A stretch of DNA of 64,000 nucleotides from Mucilaginibacter sp. MD40 (GTDB lineage Bacteria > Bacteroidota > Bacteroidia > Sphingobacteriales > Sphingobacteriaceae): assembly GCF_002288635.1 (NCBI RefSeq), contig NZ_NRSW01000001.1:381190-445189 (forward strand). Reading direction: 5' to 3'. Shown one piece after another: positions 25,263 to 34,998 of the stretch. The notes under the pieces are model-generated. The model was given only the letters and a program-made list of their open reading frames with translations, did not search any database and was not told where the DNA came from. Both the position numbers and the translations under genes were made by a program. Each line of letters opens with the position of its first letter. The stretch's first letter is position 1.

Positions 25263-26327
25263 ATGAAAACATTTAACCGGAAGAAATTGACACTGCTCAT
25301 TTTATTCGCTCTAAACATCTGCACTATGAAAGCACAGGAAATAACCAACGATCCAAAAAGGTTAAACAGCCATCAGCAAACACTCGCCGCCATTTCCGCC
25401 CTTACGGCGACCGGTGACCAGGAAAAACTAAGATCCGCCCTGAATGAGGGGCTGGATGCCGGCCTCGCGGTCAACGAGATCAAAGAAGCATTGGTTCAGT
25501 TATATGCCTACTGCGGATTTCCGCGCAGCCTGAATGCTTTGGGCACGTTTCAGAGCGTTCTGGATGAAAGGGCCTCAAAAGGGATCAGGGATAAAGAAGG
25601 GAAAGCCATCATAGTGGAAAACGCCACAGCAGACAAATATGAACAGGGACGAAAAGTTCTGGAAGCGCTCACCAAAACCCCGCAGCAGAAACCGGCGCCG
25701 GGATTCGGTGAATTCGCGCCCCGTGCCGATGCCTTCTTGAAAGAGCACCTGTTCGCTGACATTTTCAGCAGCGACGTTTTGAACTACCGGCAGCGTGAGT
25801 TCGTGACCATATCGGCATTGTCCGCCATGCCGGGCGTAGCGCCGCAGCTGAAAGCCCATATAGCCATGGGCAAGAACACGGGCATAACGGATGCCCAGTT
25901 ATCTGCACTGACCGGTGTGATCGAGAAAGTCGCCGGACGGCAGCAAGCCAATGTTTTAAGAGCCGCGATCGGTGAACCGGAATTGCCGGTTATGCAGCCC
26001 GATATGATGGTAAGGATCGCTGAAATAGAGATCGTTCCGGAATATCTGGAGCAGTATAACGCGATCCTGAAAAAGCAGTCGACCATTTCTATCGAAAAGG
26101 AGCCGGGCGTGATTTCCATCTTCCCGATGTATCAGAAGGATAACCCGACGGTGCTCAGGCTGCTGGAGATCTATGCCGGTAAGCAGGCTTACGATGCCCA
26201 CATCAGGTCGGCCCACTTTCAGGAGTACAAGACCAGTACGCTGAAGATGGTTAAATCGCTCAAACTGGTGGAAATGGGTACAATAAACCCAGAGGCGATA
26301 CCTGATCTGTTCAAAAAATTAAAGTAA
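25263..26327 (+). CDS. CMD-like plus antibiotic-biosynthesis-monooxygenase fusion, exported
   Basis: A 354-residue protein combining two families usually separate. After a signal peptide come two carboxymuconolactone-decarboxylase/AhpD-like repeats, residues ~40-110 (AVNEIKEALVQLYAYCGFPRSLNALG) and ~165-235 (RQREFVTISALSAMPGVAPQLKAH). The C-terminal ~100 residues (MMVRIAEIEIVPEYLEQYNA, then FPMYQKDNPTVLRLLEIYAG) form an ABM/YgiN-type quinol monooxygenase domain. The first repeat has one Cys (YCGFP) rather than the CxxC of AhpD. A role in quinone or aromatic turnover in the periplasm is inferred. Confidence 0.82.
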   Translation: MKTFNRKKLTLLILFALNICTMKAQEITNDPKRLNSHQQTLAAISALTATGDQEKLRSALNEGLDAGLAVNEIKEALVQLYAYCGFPRSLNALGTFQSVLDERASKGIRDKEGKAIIVENATADKYEQGRKVLEALTKTPQQKPAPGFGEFAPRADAFLKEHLFADIFSSDVLNYRQREFVTISALSAMPGVAPQLKAHIAMGKNTGITDAQLSALTGVIEKVAGRQQANVLRAAIGEPELPVMQPDMMVRIAEIEIVPEYLEQYNAILKKQSTISIEKEPGVISIFPMYQKDNPTVLRLLEIYAGKQAYDAHIRSAHFQEYKTSTLKMVKSLKLVEMGTINPEAIPDLFKKLK

Positions 26328-26340
26328 CACATAACAATAA

Positions 26341-27363
<1,023 letters not shown>

Positions 27364-27506
27364 GTAAGTAAATCATCAGGTACAACAAAAATGGGACTGC
27401 ATATCGCTGTATCAGCAGACAGGCCAGAAGCGACTACTGCATTTTCCGGCAATGTCATCAAAACACAGGATAACAAGTATGTCATCACCATCGTAAAACC
27501 AAAGCA

Positions 27507-28376
27507 GTGGATGTAATCAATGATTTTAAAGTTTTCAGGGTGGAACATCTGGACGGTTATGTTCCTTCTTTCGGAAGGAAAGATCTTTATCGCATCTGTC
27601 TGATCACCGGAAAAAGCATCATTCATTATAATGACCAGCAAATTCGGATTGCCGGCAACTACCTGTTCTTTGGCAATATCAATACGCCCTATGCGTGGGA
27701 AATTGAATCGGGTGAACAGCTGGGATACAGCTGTTTGTTCACCTACGATTATCTGCTGGGGGCAGATCACGGGCAAAGCCTGAAAGACTTTTCTCCCTTT
27801 AATGCGGCCAATATTCCCCTTTACGCACTTACCAGTGAAAATCAGGTGTCAAGTGCGACTTTTATTTTCGATCGTTTGATGGAGATCAACAGTATCGATT
27901 ATCCTCACCGGAGAGACATGATCAGAAGCCTTATCAATCTTCTGATGCATGAAGCGCTCCTGATCAGGCCATTGGCTACATACAGAACACATCGGATTGA
28001 ACCCGGGAGAAGTTCACAACAGCTTTCAACTCGGTTCCTGAATCTTCTGGACAGCCAGTTTCCCGTCGAAAGCAAGCGCCTGGGCATTTCGATGACAACG
28101 GTGGCTGATTTTGCAGGTAAGCTCGGCATCCATCCAAACTACCTGAACAGGGCGGTAAAAAAGGACACTGGTAAAACAGTACTGAGGCTGATCAATGAAC
28201 GTATCATTACCGAAGCAAAAGTGCTCCTCGAACAAACGGATTGGAGTATCTCCGAGATCAGTTTCTGTCTCGGTTTTGAATACCATTCCTACTTCGACAA
28301 TGTGTTCAGGAAAGTGACCGGTTGCAGCCCGAAAGCTTACCGGGAGGGACGGGAACCCGTTCAGCATTCACCATGA
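27507..28376 (+). CDS. AraC-family transcriptional regulator
   Basis: A 289-residue regulator starting at a GTG. The N-terminal domain (GRKDLYRICLITGKSIIHYN, YLFFGNINTPYAWE) is the AraC-like sensing cupin. The C-terminal domain has TTVADFAGKLGIHPNYLNRAVKK as HTH1 and WSISEISFCLGFEYHSYFDNVFRK as HTH2, ending SPKAYRE. It sits between an aldo/keto reductase and an amidohydrolase on the same strand, and probably controls one or both groups. Confidence 0.9.
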   Translation: MDVINDFKVFRVEHLDGYVPSFGRKDLYRICLITGKSIIHYNDQQIRIAGNYLFFGNINTPYAWEIESGEQLGYSCLFTYDYLLGADHGQSLKDFSPFNAANIPLYALTSENQVSSATFIFDRLMEINSIDYPHRRDMIRSLINLLMHEALLIRPLATYRTHRIEPGRSSQQLSTRFLNLLDSQFPVESKRLGISMTTVADFAGKLGIHPNYLNRAVKKDTGKTVLRLINERIITEAKVLLEQTDWSISEISFCLGFEYHSYFDNVFRKVTGCSPKAYREGREPVQHSP

Positions 28377-28534
28377 TCATTCGCCGTCACCGGCCGTACG
28401 AAAATAGCAAAAGGAGCAACCGCCCGTAATTAAAAGTTTGTTTCATTGCGGCCCTGAAAAGCTTTTCGCATGTGCAAAACGGTAAGGGCCCTGACTGCTA
28501 ATGGTTAATTAAGTTCCAACTATTCAAAACAGAA

Positions 28535-29569
28535 ATGATGAAAAACCCAGGATCTTTTAAGGTCATTACGATCGAAGAGCACTTCACTATCGGGGATATC
28601 TCTGCCCGGGTCATGATGTTTAATAAAAATTCGGGTAAGATCACGCCTCGTCGTGCGGCAGTACAGAAGGACCTGATGGCGATCGTCCTGCCAACGAACG
28701 ATCATATAGAAGAAGTCGCCGAACAGCGGATCAAGTTCATGGATGAGGCCGGAGTGGATATGCAGGTGCTTTCCTATGGCGGAAACAGCCCCCAGAATAT
28801 TACTGATAAAGATCTGGCCATAGGACTTTGCAAAAAAACAAATGATACCCTGGCGGAATTGATTGCAGCCAATCCTGCCAGGTTTTCCGGTTTTGCAACC
28901 CTTCCGGTGACCGATCCGGCTGCTGCCAGCGCTGAACTCGACCGATCTGTAAATGAGCTTGGGCTCAGGGGGGCAATGCTTTCAGGAACGCTGGAGGGCC
29001 GATTTTTTGATGCACCCGAATTCTTGCCCGTTTTTCAAAAAGCAAGTGCGCTCGGTGTGCCGGTCTACATGCATCCTGCCATCATCAATCCGGCAGTGGC
29101 ATCCTATTATTATCAAAGTAACAGCTGGTCGGATGTTGCCGCGGCGATGTTCGCAACCGCCGGTTACGGCTGGCATGTTGACTCAGGCATCGCCATCATC
29201 AGGATGATCGCCGCGGGAATCTTTGACCGGTTGCCAGATCTCCAGCTGATCTCCGGGCATTGGGGAGAACTCGTACCGTTTTACCTGGACAGGCTCGATG
29301 ACCAGTTGGGTAAAACGCTTACAATTGAAAGAAGGATATCGGAATATTACCGCAGCAACATCCATATCACACCTGCAGGGCTATTTTCGATCCCGCAATT
29401 GCAATATGCCATAGCAGAAATTGGTGCCGACAGGATACTGTATGCAGGTGATTACCCTTTTCTCATTGATCGAAACACCCGTAATTTTATTCTCAACGCG
29501 CCGATCGCTCATCCCGACAAGATTAAGATAGCCCATACCAACGCAGAACGACTCCTCAAGCTTTGCTGA
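28535..29569 (+). CDS. Amidohydrolase (ACMSD/resorcylate-decarboxylase-like)
   Basis: A 344-residue TIM-barrel metal-dependent amidohydrolase of the amidohydrolase_2 family, which includes non-oxidative aromatic decarboxylases. Visible motifs are IEEHF at the N-terminus (degenerate HxH, as E-H), GVPVYMHPAII (His), LISGHWGELVPFYLDRLD (His) and LYAGDYPF (Asp). The usual first metal pair is shown as EEH, common among resorcylate-type decarboxylases. A role in aromatic acid turnover is inferred and fits the neighbouring muconolactone-isomerase-like and dienelactone-hydrolase-like genes. ATG 28538 is an equally possible start. Confidence 0.85.
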   Translation: MMKNPGSFKVITIEEHFTIGDISARVMMFNKNSGKITPRRAAVQKDLMAIVLPTNDHIEEVAEQRIKFMDEAGVDMQVLSYGGNSPQNITDKDLAIGLCKKTNDTLAELIAANPARFSGFATLPVTDPAAASAELDRSVNELGLRGAMLSGTLEGRFFDAPEFLPVFQKASALGVPVYMHPAIINPAVASYYYQSNSWSDVAAAMFATAGYGWHVDSGIAIIRMIAAGIFDRLPDLQLISGHWGELVPFYLDRLDDQLGKTLTIERRISEYYRSNIHITPAGLFSIPQLQYAIAEIGADRILYAGDYPFLIDRNTRNFILNAPIAHPDKIKIAHTNAERLLKLC

Positions 29570-29672
29570 AATAAGCTAACAAAGCTTTTCATTCAAATAT
29601 GAACGAAAGCAAAGGGTTTGAAATTTGGTAGCATTGGTTTTAAACGTGTTAACAGGCAAGCAGATAGGACTT

Positions 29673-29680
29673 TAACTTTG
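29673..29680 (+). promoter_or_regulatory. -7 promoter box (TAACTTTG)
   Basis: A full match to TAnnTTTG, 31 bp before the start of the 85-aa gene. A clear -33 TTG is not seen at the ideal spacing. It probably drives the pair at 29712-30644 independently of the amidohydrolase. Confidence 0.45.
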
Positions 29681-29711
29681 AGTAACAAAATTTCATCAAA
29701 CAGAAATCACT

Positions 29712-29969
29712 ATGAATACAATTTTGGTCAATACCGTTTTAGGTAAAGTGGAAAATCTTGAAGAACTTCTTCCTCATGAATTTGCAGTGGTAGAAGGCTG
29801 GCAGAAAAGCGGCGTCCTTGCCCATCTTTTTCTGAAAGAAGCAGGTACCGGCGCGGTGCTGGTATTCAACGAAACCGACGAAGCAAAAGTACGTGAACTG
29901 ATCACACAGCTACCGTTGCATACTCATTTTGAAAAAACAGAAATCATCGTTCTTGATAAAAAATTCTAA
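29712..29969 (+). CDS. Small dimeric alpha-beta barrel protein, muconolactone-isomerase-like
   Basis: An 85-residue cytoplasmic protein. VEGWQKSGVLAHLFLKEAGTGAVLVFNE, followed by VRELITQLPLHTHFEKTEI, has the strand-helix-strand layout of muconolactone delta-isomerase-like/ferredoxin-like small proteins. These form dimers or decamers and isomerise lactones. It is 3 bp from the DJ-1/PfpI gene, so the two are coupled. The family call rests on general layout and is tentative. Confidence 0.6.
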   Translation: MNTILVNTVLGKVENLEELLPHEFAVVEGWQKSGVLAHLFLKEAGTGAVLVFNETDEAKVRELITQLPLHTHFEKTEIIVLDKKF

Positions 29970-29972
29970 TTC

Positions 29973-30644
29973 ATGAAAAAGGTATTATTTGTCGTTACCA
30001 GTTGTAACGAAAAGGGAGAAACCAAGATCCCTACCGGGTTTAACTTAGCTGAAGTCACCCACCCGCTTTCGGTATTAGAAGACGGAGGTGTCCATGTTGA
30101 TATCGCGTCCATCAAAGGAGGAGAAGCGCCCTTGGACGGATTGGAGGACCTGAACGATCCGATCAATAAAAAGTACTGGGCAGACAATAGTTTCAGAAAC
30201 AGGATCGCCCATACACTGAAGCTTGAAGATGTCGATGTATCGGGTTATGATGCGATCTTCTTTGCCGGAGGGCATGGAACCATGTGGGATTTCCCGGATA
30301 CGCCTGCCGTACAAAAAGCGATCCGTGAAGTCTATGAAGACGGAAAGATCGTTTCAGCCGTTTGTCACGGACCCGCAGCACTGGTCAATGCCAGACTCAG
30401 TGACGGATCCTATCTTGTAGCGGGGAAAAAGATAGCGGCATTTACAGATGACGAGGAGGAAGAAGTACAGTCAACGAACGTAGTCCCCTTCCTGCTGGCA
30501 AGTACACTGGAAAGTCACGGTGCACAGCATCAGTATTCGCCCAACTGGAGTGATAATACCGTAGTGGACGGTCGCCTGATCACAGGGCAAAATCCCCAAT
30601 CGGCGTTCAGCCTTGGGAAAGCCTTGTTGAACGCTCTGAAATAA
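29973..30644 (+). CDS. DJ-1/PfpI-family protein (Hsp31/GLO III-like)
   Basis: A 223-residue class I glutamine-amidotransferase-like protein. The nucleophile elbow is AVCHGPAALV, with Cys followed by His, as in Hsp31-like glyoxalase III/deglycases. Glu in GGEAPLDG and the FFAGGHGTMWDFPD segment complete the pattern. These enzymes detoxify methylglyoxal or act as chaperones. It lies 3 bp after the 85-aa gene in a run of detoxification genes. Confidence 0.88.
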   Translation: MKKVLFVVTSCNEKGETKIPTGFNLAEVTHPLSVLEDGGVHVDIASIKGGEAPLDGLEDLNDPINKKYWADNSFRNRIAHTLKLEDVDVSGYDAIFFAGGHGTMWDFPDTPAVQKAIREVYEDGKIVSAVCHGPAALVNARLSDGSYLVAGKKIAAFTDDEEEEVQSTNVVPFLLASTLESHGAQHQYSPNWSDNTVVDGRLITGQNPQSAFSLGKALLNALK

Positions 30645-30898
30645 AGTAATATGAGCGTCGGTAATGATCGCATTTGCCGGCGCTTTTATCATGCTGTCAC
30701 CCGATACAGGTCTTAAAGCGTCAAAAAGAAATGTTTATTTCATCGCGCCTGGTCATCGGATTGAAGAGCGGACCGGTTCGTCAACCTGCCGGGTTGTGAA
30801 CACGGCCGGAAAAATTGAACTGCGGTCAGCTGATCTGTTTTCCTGAGAGAATGGTGAACTGATCCCGGATATACGGAATACCTAAATTAACCTGTGTT

Positions 30899-31813
30899 AT
30901 GAAAAAAACAACCTCATTCAAAAATAAAGGCCTGAATATGGCCGCTGAACTACATTTTCCTGAAAGCTTTTCTGAAACGGAAAAATATCCTGGAATCGTT
31001 TGCATTCATCCGGCCGGAGGCGTAAAGGAACAGACGATTGGAGCATATGCTTCGAGGATCGCGGACAGTGGTTTCATCGTGTTGACCTTCGATGCATCTT
31101 ATCAGGGAGAAAGCGAGGGTGAGCCGCGTTACCTGGAAGATCCTACAGCAAGGGTCGAAGATGCTCGTGCAGGAGCAGACTTCCTGGCTACGCTCAAATA
31201 TGTAGACACGTCCCGTTTAGGTGTATTCGGCATCTGCGCCGGTGGAGGTTATGCCATCAGCGTCGCGCAGACCGAGCATCGTTTTAAAGCAGTGGCTACT
31301 GTGAGCGCCGCACCTATGGGTGAAGGCTTCCGGAATTTTCTCGGTCAGGAAACCCCGGTGCAGGTATTACTGGACATGCTGAAAAGCACGGGGGAACAGC
31401 GTAACCGGGAGGCCAACGGCGGCGAGTTGCTGTATATGCACTGGGTGCCTGAGACTACGGCCGAGATGAATGAGCAGACGCCTGACCTCTGGCGGGAGGG
31501 GCACGATTATTATAAAACACCAAGGGGGCAGCACCCCAATTCGGTTAACAAATACCTGTTCAGCGGAACGGACCGGATGATCGCCTTTTCTGCATTCGAC
31601 CAGATCCCGACATTGCTTACCCAGCCTTTATTGCTGATCGCAGGAAGCAAAGCGGATACCCGAATTTTCAGTGAACAGGCGTTTGAACTGGCGAAAGGCG
31701 ATAAGGAACTGTTTATTGTTGACGGTGCGAGCCATATCGCGCTGTACGATATCCCGGAATATTTTGAGCAGGCGGTGGCTAAACTGATAAACTTTTACCG
31801 TCATAAATTATAA
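30899..31813 (+). CDS. Dienelactone-hydrolase-like alpha/beta hydrolase
   Basis: A 304-residue cytoplasmic alpha/beta hydrolase. The oxyanion region is GIVCIHPAGGVKEQT. The nucleophile elbow is FGICAGGGYA, with Cys in place of Ser as in dienelactone hydrolases. Asp is probably in GSKADTR and His in VDGASHIALYD. A lid insertion lies at residues ~150-215. Related enzymes of the YcjY/DLH group hydrolyse lactones and esters. It is on the plus strand ahead of the aldo/keto reductase. Confidence 0.85.
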   Translation: MKKTTSFKNKGLNMAAELHFPESFSETEKYPGIVCIHPAGGVKEQTIGAYASRIADSGFIVLTFDASYQGESEGEPRYLEDPTARVEDARAGADFLATLKYVDTSRLGVFGICAGGGYAISVAQTEHRFKAVATVSAAPMGEGFRNFLGQETPVQVLLDMLKSTGEQRNREANGGELLYMHWVPETTAEMNEQTPDLWREGHDYYKTPRGQHPNSVNKYLFSGTDRMIAFSAFDQIPTLLTQPLLLIAGSKADTRIFSEQAFELAKGDKELFIVDGASHIALYDIPEYFEQAVAKLINFYRHKL

Positions 31814-31879
31814 GAAGTTAAAGGGGCCGATCCAGGCTCCTTCATTATTAATCATCACGTTAATCAAAGCAAAAGAACT

Positions 31880-32824
31880 ATGAAACACTTACCAGCGATC
31901 GCATTAGGTACCTGGTCCTGGGGAACAGGAACTGCGGGCGGAGACCAGGTTTTCGGTAACCGGCTTTCGGCCGAACAATTGAAGTCCGTGTTTGATGCCG
32001 CGGTAAAATCAGGGCTGAATTTATGGGATACAGCTGCAGTTTACGGAATGGGCTCTTCAGAAATCATTGTGGGCGAACTTGCCAAAAGCTACGACCGACA
32101 GGATCTGATCCTGTCGACCAAGTTTACGCCGCAGGTTGCAGGCACATCGCCTGACCCCGTAGCGGAAATGCTTAATGGCAGCTTTACGCGGCTAAATACA
32201 GATTACATCGATATTTACTGGATCCATAACCCGTCGGACGTCGCCAGGTGGACACCCGGTCTGCTGCCGCTTTTAAAAAGCGGGAAAGTGAAAAGCGTCG
32301 GCGTTTCCAATCACAACCTGGAACAGATCAGGCAGGCCAACGCTATCCTGGCCGCTGAGGGATTTGGTCTTTCAGCGGTTCAAAACCACTATAGTTTACT
32401 TTACCGTTCGTCTGAGGATGCCGGTATATTAGATTATTGCAAAGCAAACAACATGACCTTCTTTGCTTATATGGTGCTGGAACAAGGTGCTTTATCTGGT
32501 AAATATAATAGCCGGAATCCATTACCTGAAGGAAGCGGCAGGGCGCAGACTTACAACCAGGTGCTTCCACAATTGGAGGAACTGACCGACGCCATGAGCG
32601 CAATCGGGGAAAGCAAAAGCGCTTCTGTTGCGCAGATCGCGATGGCCTGGGCGGTATCCAAAGGGACCGTCCCGATCATCGGCGTTACTAAGGTGCCCCA
32701 GGTGGAAGAAGCGGCAGCAGCTGCAAAGATCAGTTTAAGTGAACAGGAAATAGCTCAGCTGGAAACCCTTGCCGCTAAGGCAGGCGTAGATACCCGCGGC
32801 TCCTGGGAAGAAGCAATGGTATAA
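31880..32824 (+). CDS. Aldo/keto reductase
   Basis: A 314-residue aldo/keto reductase. Tetrad: Asp and Tyr in NLWDTAAVYG, Lys in LILSTKFTPQ and His in DIYWIHNPSD. The cofactor-binding end is VPIIGVTKVPQVEEA. It is a different subfamily from the reductase at 26362, with only the family motifs in common. It is 23 bp before the SDR gene at 32848 and probably co-transcribed with it. Confidence 0.92.
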   Translation: MKHLPAIALGTWSWGTGTAGGDQVFGNRLSAEQLKSVFDAAVKSGLNLWDTAAVYGMGSSEIIVGELAKSYDRQDLILSTKFTPQVAGTSPDPVAEMLNGSFTRLNTDYIDIYWIHNPSDVARWTPGLLPLLKSGKVKSVGVSNHNLEQIRQANAILAAEGFGLSAVQNHYSLLYRSSEDAGILDYCKANNMTFFAYMVLEQGALSGKYNSRNPLPEGSGRAQTYNQVLPQLEELTDAMSAIGESKSASVAQIAMAWAVSKGTVPIIGVTKVPQVEEAAAAAKISLSEQEIAQLETLAAKAGVDTRGSWEEAMV

Positions 32825-32847
32825 AAAATGAATAACCCGAATTTCAG

Positions 32848-33483
32848 ATGAAGAATATATTGATACTTGGAGCGAGCGGGCAGGTTGCCCGGCTTGTGAC
32901 TGAGCGGTTGTCAGAAAACAGTTCAGTTTACCTCACCCTTTATCTCCGTGATGCTTCGCGACTTCGATCCATGGAAGGAGAGCGGATCAGACTTGTAGAA
33001 GGCGATATCCTGGATGAAGAAAAGCTTCAGGAGGCGATGAAAGGACAGGATATTGTTTATGTAAATATCAACGGACAGGAAGACAGTATCGCCCGGCAAA
33101 CCATCACGGCGATGCAAAACGCTGGTGTGAAGAGGCTCATATTCATTGCTGCTATTGGTATTTATCATGAAGTCCCCGGTGCATTCGGCCAGTGGAACGA
33201 GCAGATGATCGGTCCGATCCTGGAACGCTACCGGAAGGCCGCCAGCCTGATCGAAGCTTCACAACTGGAGTATACCATCCTTAGGCCGACCTGGTATACC
33301 AATAAGGATGAGGTTGATTACACCATTTCGCAGAAAGGCGAACCGGTTAAAGGGACGGAAATTTCCAGGAAAAGTGTTGCGGATCTGGTCGTGAGGCTTA
33401 TTAAGGATCCACGGCTCCATGTCAACGAAAGTTTGGGTATGGAAAAGCCGGGAACGGAAGCTGAAAAGCCTGCATTTATGTAA
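32848..33483 (+). CDS. Atypical SDR / NAD(P)-binding protein
   Basis: A 211-residue NAD(P)H-binding protein of the atypical SDR5/NmrA-like group. The cofactor motif is LGASGQVARLV at the N-terminus. GDILDEEKL, FIAAIGIYHEVPG and the YTILRPTWYTN signature follow. The classical YxxxK is not present, as usual in this group. It lies 23 bp after an aldo/keto reductase; a redox-sensing or quinone-reducing role is possible. Confidence 0.85.
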   Translation: MKNILILGASGQVARLVTERLSENSSVYLTLYLRDASRLRSMEGERIRLVEGDILDEEKLQEAMKGQDIVYVNINGQEDSIARQTITAMQNAGVKRLIFIAAIGIYHEVPGAFGQWNEQMIGPILERYRKAASLIEASQLEYTILRPTWYTNKDEVDYTISQKGEPVKGTEISRKSVADLVVRLIKDPRLHVNESLGMEKPGTEAEKPAFM

Positions 33484-33540
33484 TAACCAATAGCAAACGT
33501 GGTTTATTGACCGCAGATTTGCTGAAGGCTTTGGATCCTG

Positions 33541-33912
33541 TTAAAAGAAATTTTTAAGATTCTGCCGGTGCATGGCTCCCCAGGCACTCAAGGCATTCAT
33601 AATATCTTGTAAAGTATCGCTATAACCCGTCAGTTCATATTCTATGACTGACGGGTTATCCATCGGGTTCGTTTTTCTGAGAAAGCCGTTGATTTCTAAT
33701 GCTTTCAATTCATTAGACAGTACTTTGGCTGATACCCCTTCGATTGCTCTATGTAATTCGTTAAATCTTTTTTTACCTTCAGAAAGACTGATAATAATGG
33801 GCAGACGCCACTTTCCGCCGACGACGTAAAGTGCATCGTTGATGGCTTGCAGGCTGGCTGTGCATTGCTGGGCCGATGGTATCGGCATTCTGTCATTCAT
33901 CATTTTTTCCAT
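33541..33912 (-). CDS. HxlR-family winged-helix regulator
   Basis: A 123-residue regulator with the HxlR pattern: a conserved early Cys (QCTASLQAINDAL), VVGGKWRLPIIISLSEGKKRFNELHRAIEGVS as the first helices, the recognition helix AKVLSNELKALEINGFL, and the wing VIEYELTGYSDTL. HxlR proteins often sense quinones, aldehydes or thiol stress through the Cys. It is divergent from the NmrA/QOR2-like gene at 34023, the classic arrangement in which it controls that gene. Confidence 0.92.
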   Translation of the reverse strand: MEKMMNDRMPIPSAQQCTASLQAINDALYVVGGKWRLPIIISLSEGKKRFNELHRAIEGVSAKVLSNELKALEINGFLRKTNPMDNPSVIEYELTGYSDTLQDIMNALSAWGAMHRQNLKNFF

Positions 33913-33941
33913 ATCACCATCTTTACTTACTAACCTGAACG

Positions 33942-33962
33942 TTACCGGTTACCTTCCGGTAA
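33942..33962. promoter_or_regulatory. Candidate HxlR operator
   Basis: TTACCGG (33942-33948) and CCGGTAA (33956-33962) are perfect inverted arms with a 7-bp spacer. They lie between the divergent HxlR and NmrA-like genes, just upstream of the TATTTTTG box at 33991. Confidence 0.5.
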
Positions 33963-33990
33963 GTAGCGGCTTTCGATAATGAAAGGTAAT

Positions 33991-33998
33991 TATTTTTG
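33991..33998 (+). promoter_or_regulatory. -7 promoter box of the NmrA/QOR2-like gene
   Basis: TATTTTTG matches TAnnTTTG, with the start codon 24 bp downstream. A TTTCG in place of TTTG lies at about -33 (33971). The HxlR-type palindrome is immediately upstream. Confidence 0.45.
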
Positions 33999-34022
33999 GC
34001 CTTATATAATTGAACAGACAGC

Positions 34023-34928
34023 ATGAATAATATCTTAGTCACCGGGGCAACCGGACAATTGGGTCAATTGGTTGTAAACGAATTACTTTCCGAGGTAAGT
34101 CCTGAACAGATTTCCGTAATGGTCCGTGATCCTGGAAAAGCAATAGCCTGGCAAAAACTTGGAATTAAGGTGATCACCGGGGATTACAGTGAGTACAACT
34201 CACTGCTCGAAGCGTTTAACAGGACTGAAAAACTCTACTTCATTTCTTCAAGCGATAAGGCGGACCGGTTCGGACAACACATTAATGTCGTTAGGGCAGC
34301 TGCAGCAGCAAAAGTCGGGCACCTGATCTACACCAGTGCACACCGGAGATCAGAAGATGCAAGCTCACTTTTGACAGCCGATGCCCATTGGCAGACAGAT
34401 GCCCTGATCAAGCAAAGCGATCTTAAATTTACTATCCTTAAACACGGCCTTTACGCTGAATTGCTTCCATTTTTTATAGGAACTGATTTTTTGGAAAGTG
34501 GCCTGATTGAATTACCGGCTGGGAATGGTAAGTCTTCTTATGCAACACGGCAGGATTTAGCTGCTGCTGCTGTTAAAGTCCTGATTACTGAAGGTCATGA
34601 GTTTAAAACGTACGACCTGGGCAGTGCCCAATCCTATTCGTTTCAGGATGTTGCAGCTTTAATGACTGAATTGACAGGCGAACGTGTCGTTTATTCAGAA
34701 ATTTCAATTGAAGCATATGAGACAAAAATGCAAGCGCTTAAAGTTCCGGAGCATTTTATAAAAGGTGTACTGCATTTTTGTAATGCGCTGAAAGTTGGAG
34801 AGTTCGACTTTCCTTCAACTGATCTTAAGATGTTGCTTGGCAGAGAACCGAAAACCATTAAGGAATTTCTTAAAGACGCCTATGGATTATCACATGTATT
34901 TTCGACTGGTAAAAATACATGGGGATAG
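34023..34928 (+). CDS. NmrA/QOR2-like NAD(P)-binding quinone oxidoreductase
   Basis: A 301-residue atypical SDR resembling E. coli YtfG (QOR2). The cofactor motif is VTGATGQLGQLVVNELL. VMVRDPGKA, GDYSEYNSL and YISSSDKADRF-like strands follow, with HGLYAELLPFF further on. Related enzymes reduce quinones with NADPH. The divergent HxlR gene, as with QorR/YtfG, supports redox regulation. Confidence 0.85.
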   Translation: MNNILVTGATGQLGQLVVNELLSEVSPEQISVMVRDPGKAIAWQKLGIKVITGDYSEYNSLLEAFNRTEKLYFISSSDKADRFGQHINVVRAAAAAKVGHLIYTSAHRRSEDASSLLTADAHWQTDALIKQSDLKFTILKHGLYAELLPFFIGTDFLESGLIELPAGNGKSSYATRQDLAAAAVKVLITEGHEFKTYDLGSAQSYSFQDVAALMTELTGERVVYSEISIEAYETKMQALKVPEHFIKGVLHFCNALKVGEFDFPSTDLKMLLGREPKTIKEFLKDAYGLSHVFSTGKNTWG

Positions 34929-34968
34929 GCTTTTCCCTGGAACAGTTCCTAACATTATCGGAAAATGG

Positions 34969-34998
34969 AGAAGCTGTCTCAAAAGTGAGTCAGCTTCT
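34969..34998 (+). terminator. Hairpin after the QOR2-like gene
   Basis: AGAAGCTG-T-CTCA, loop AAAG, TGAG-T-CAGCTTCT forms a 12-bp stem with one T/T mismatch. It lies 41 bp after the stop codon and is followed by TAAATTT. Likely transcript end. Confidence 0.5.

Noticed and set aside
30645..30898. 60-codon frame between the PfpI and dienelactone-hydrolase-like genes
   Set aside because: No ribosome-binding site, no family and a shuffled composition; most likely a spacer.
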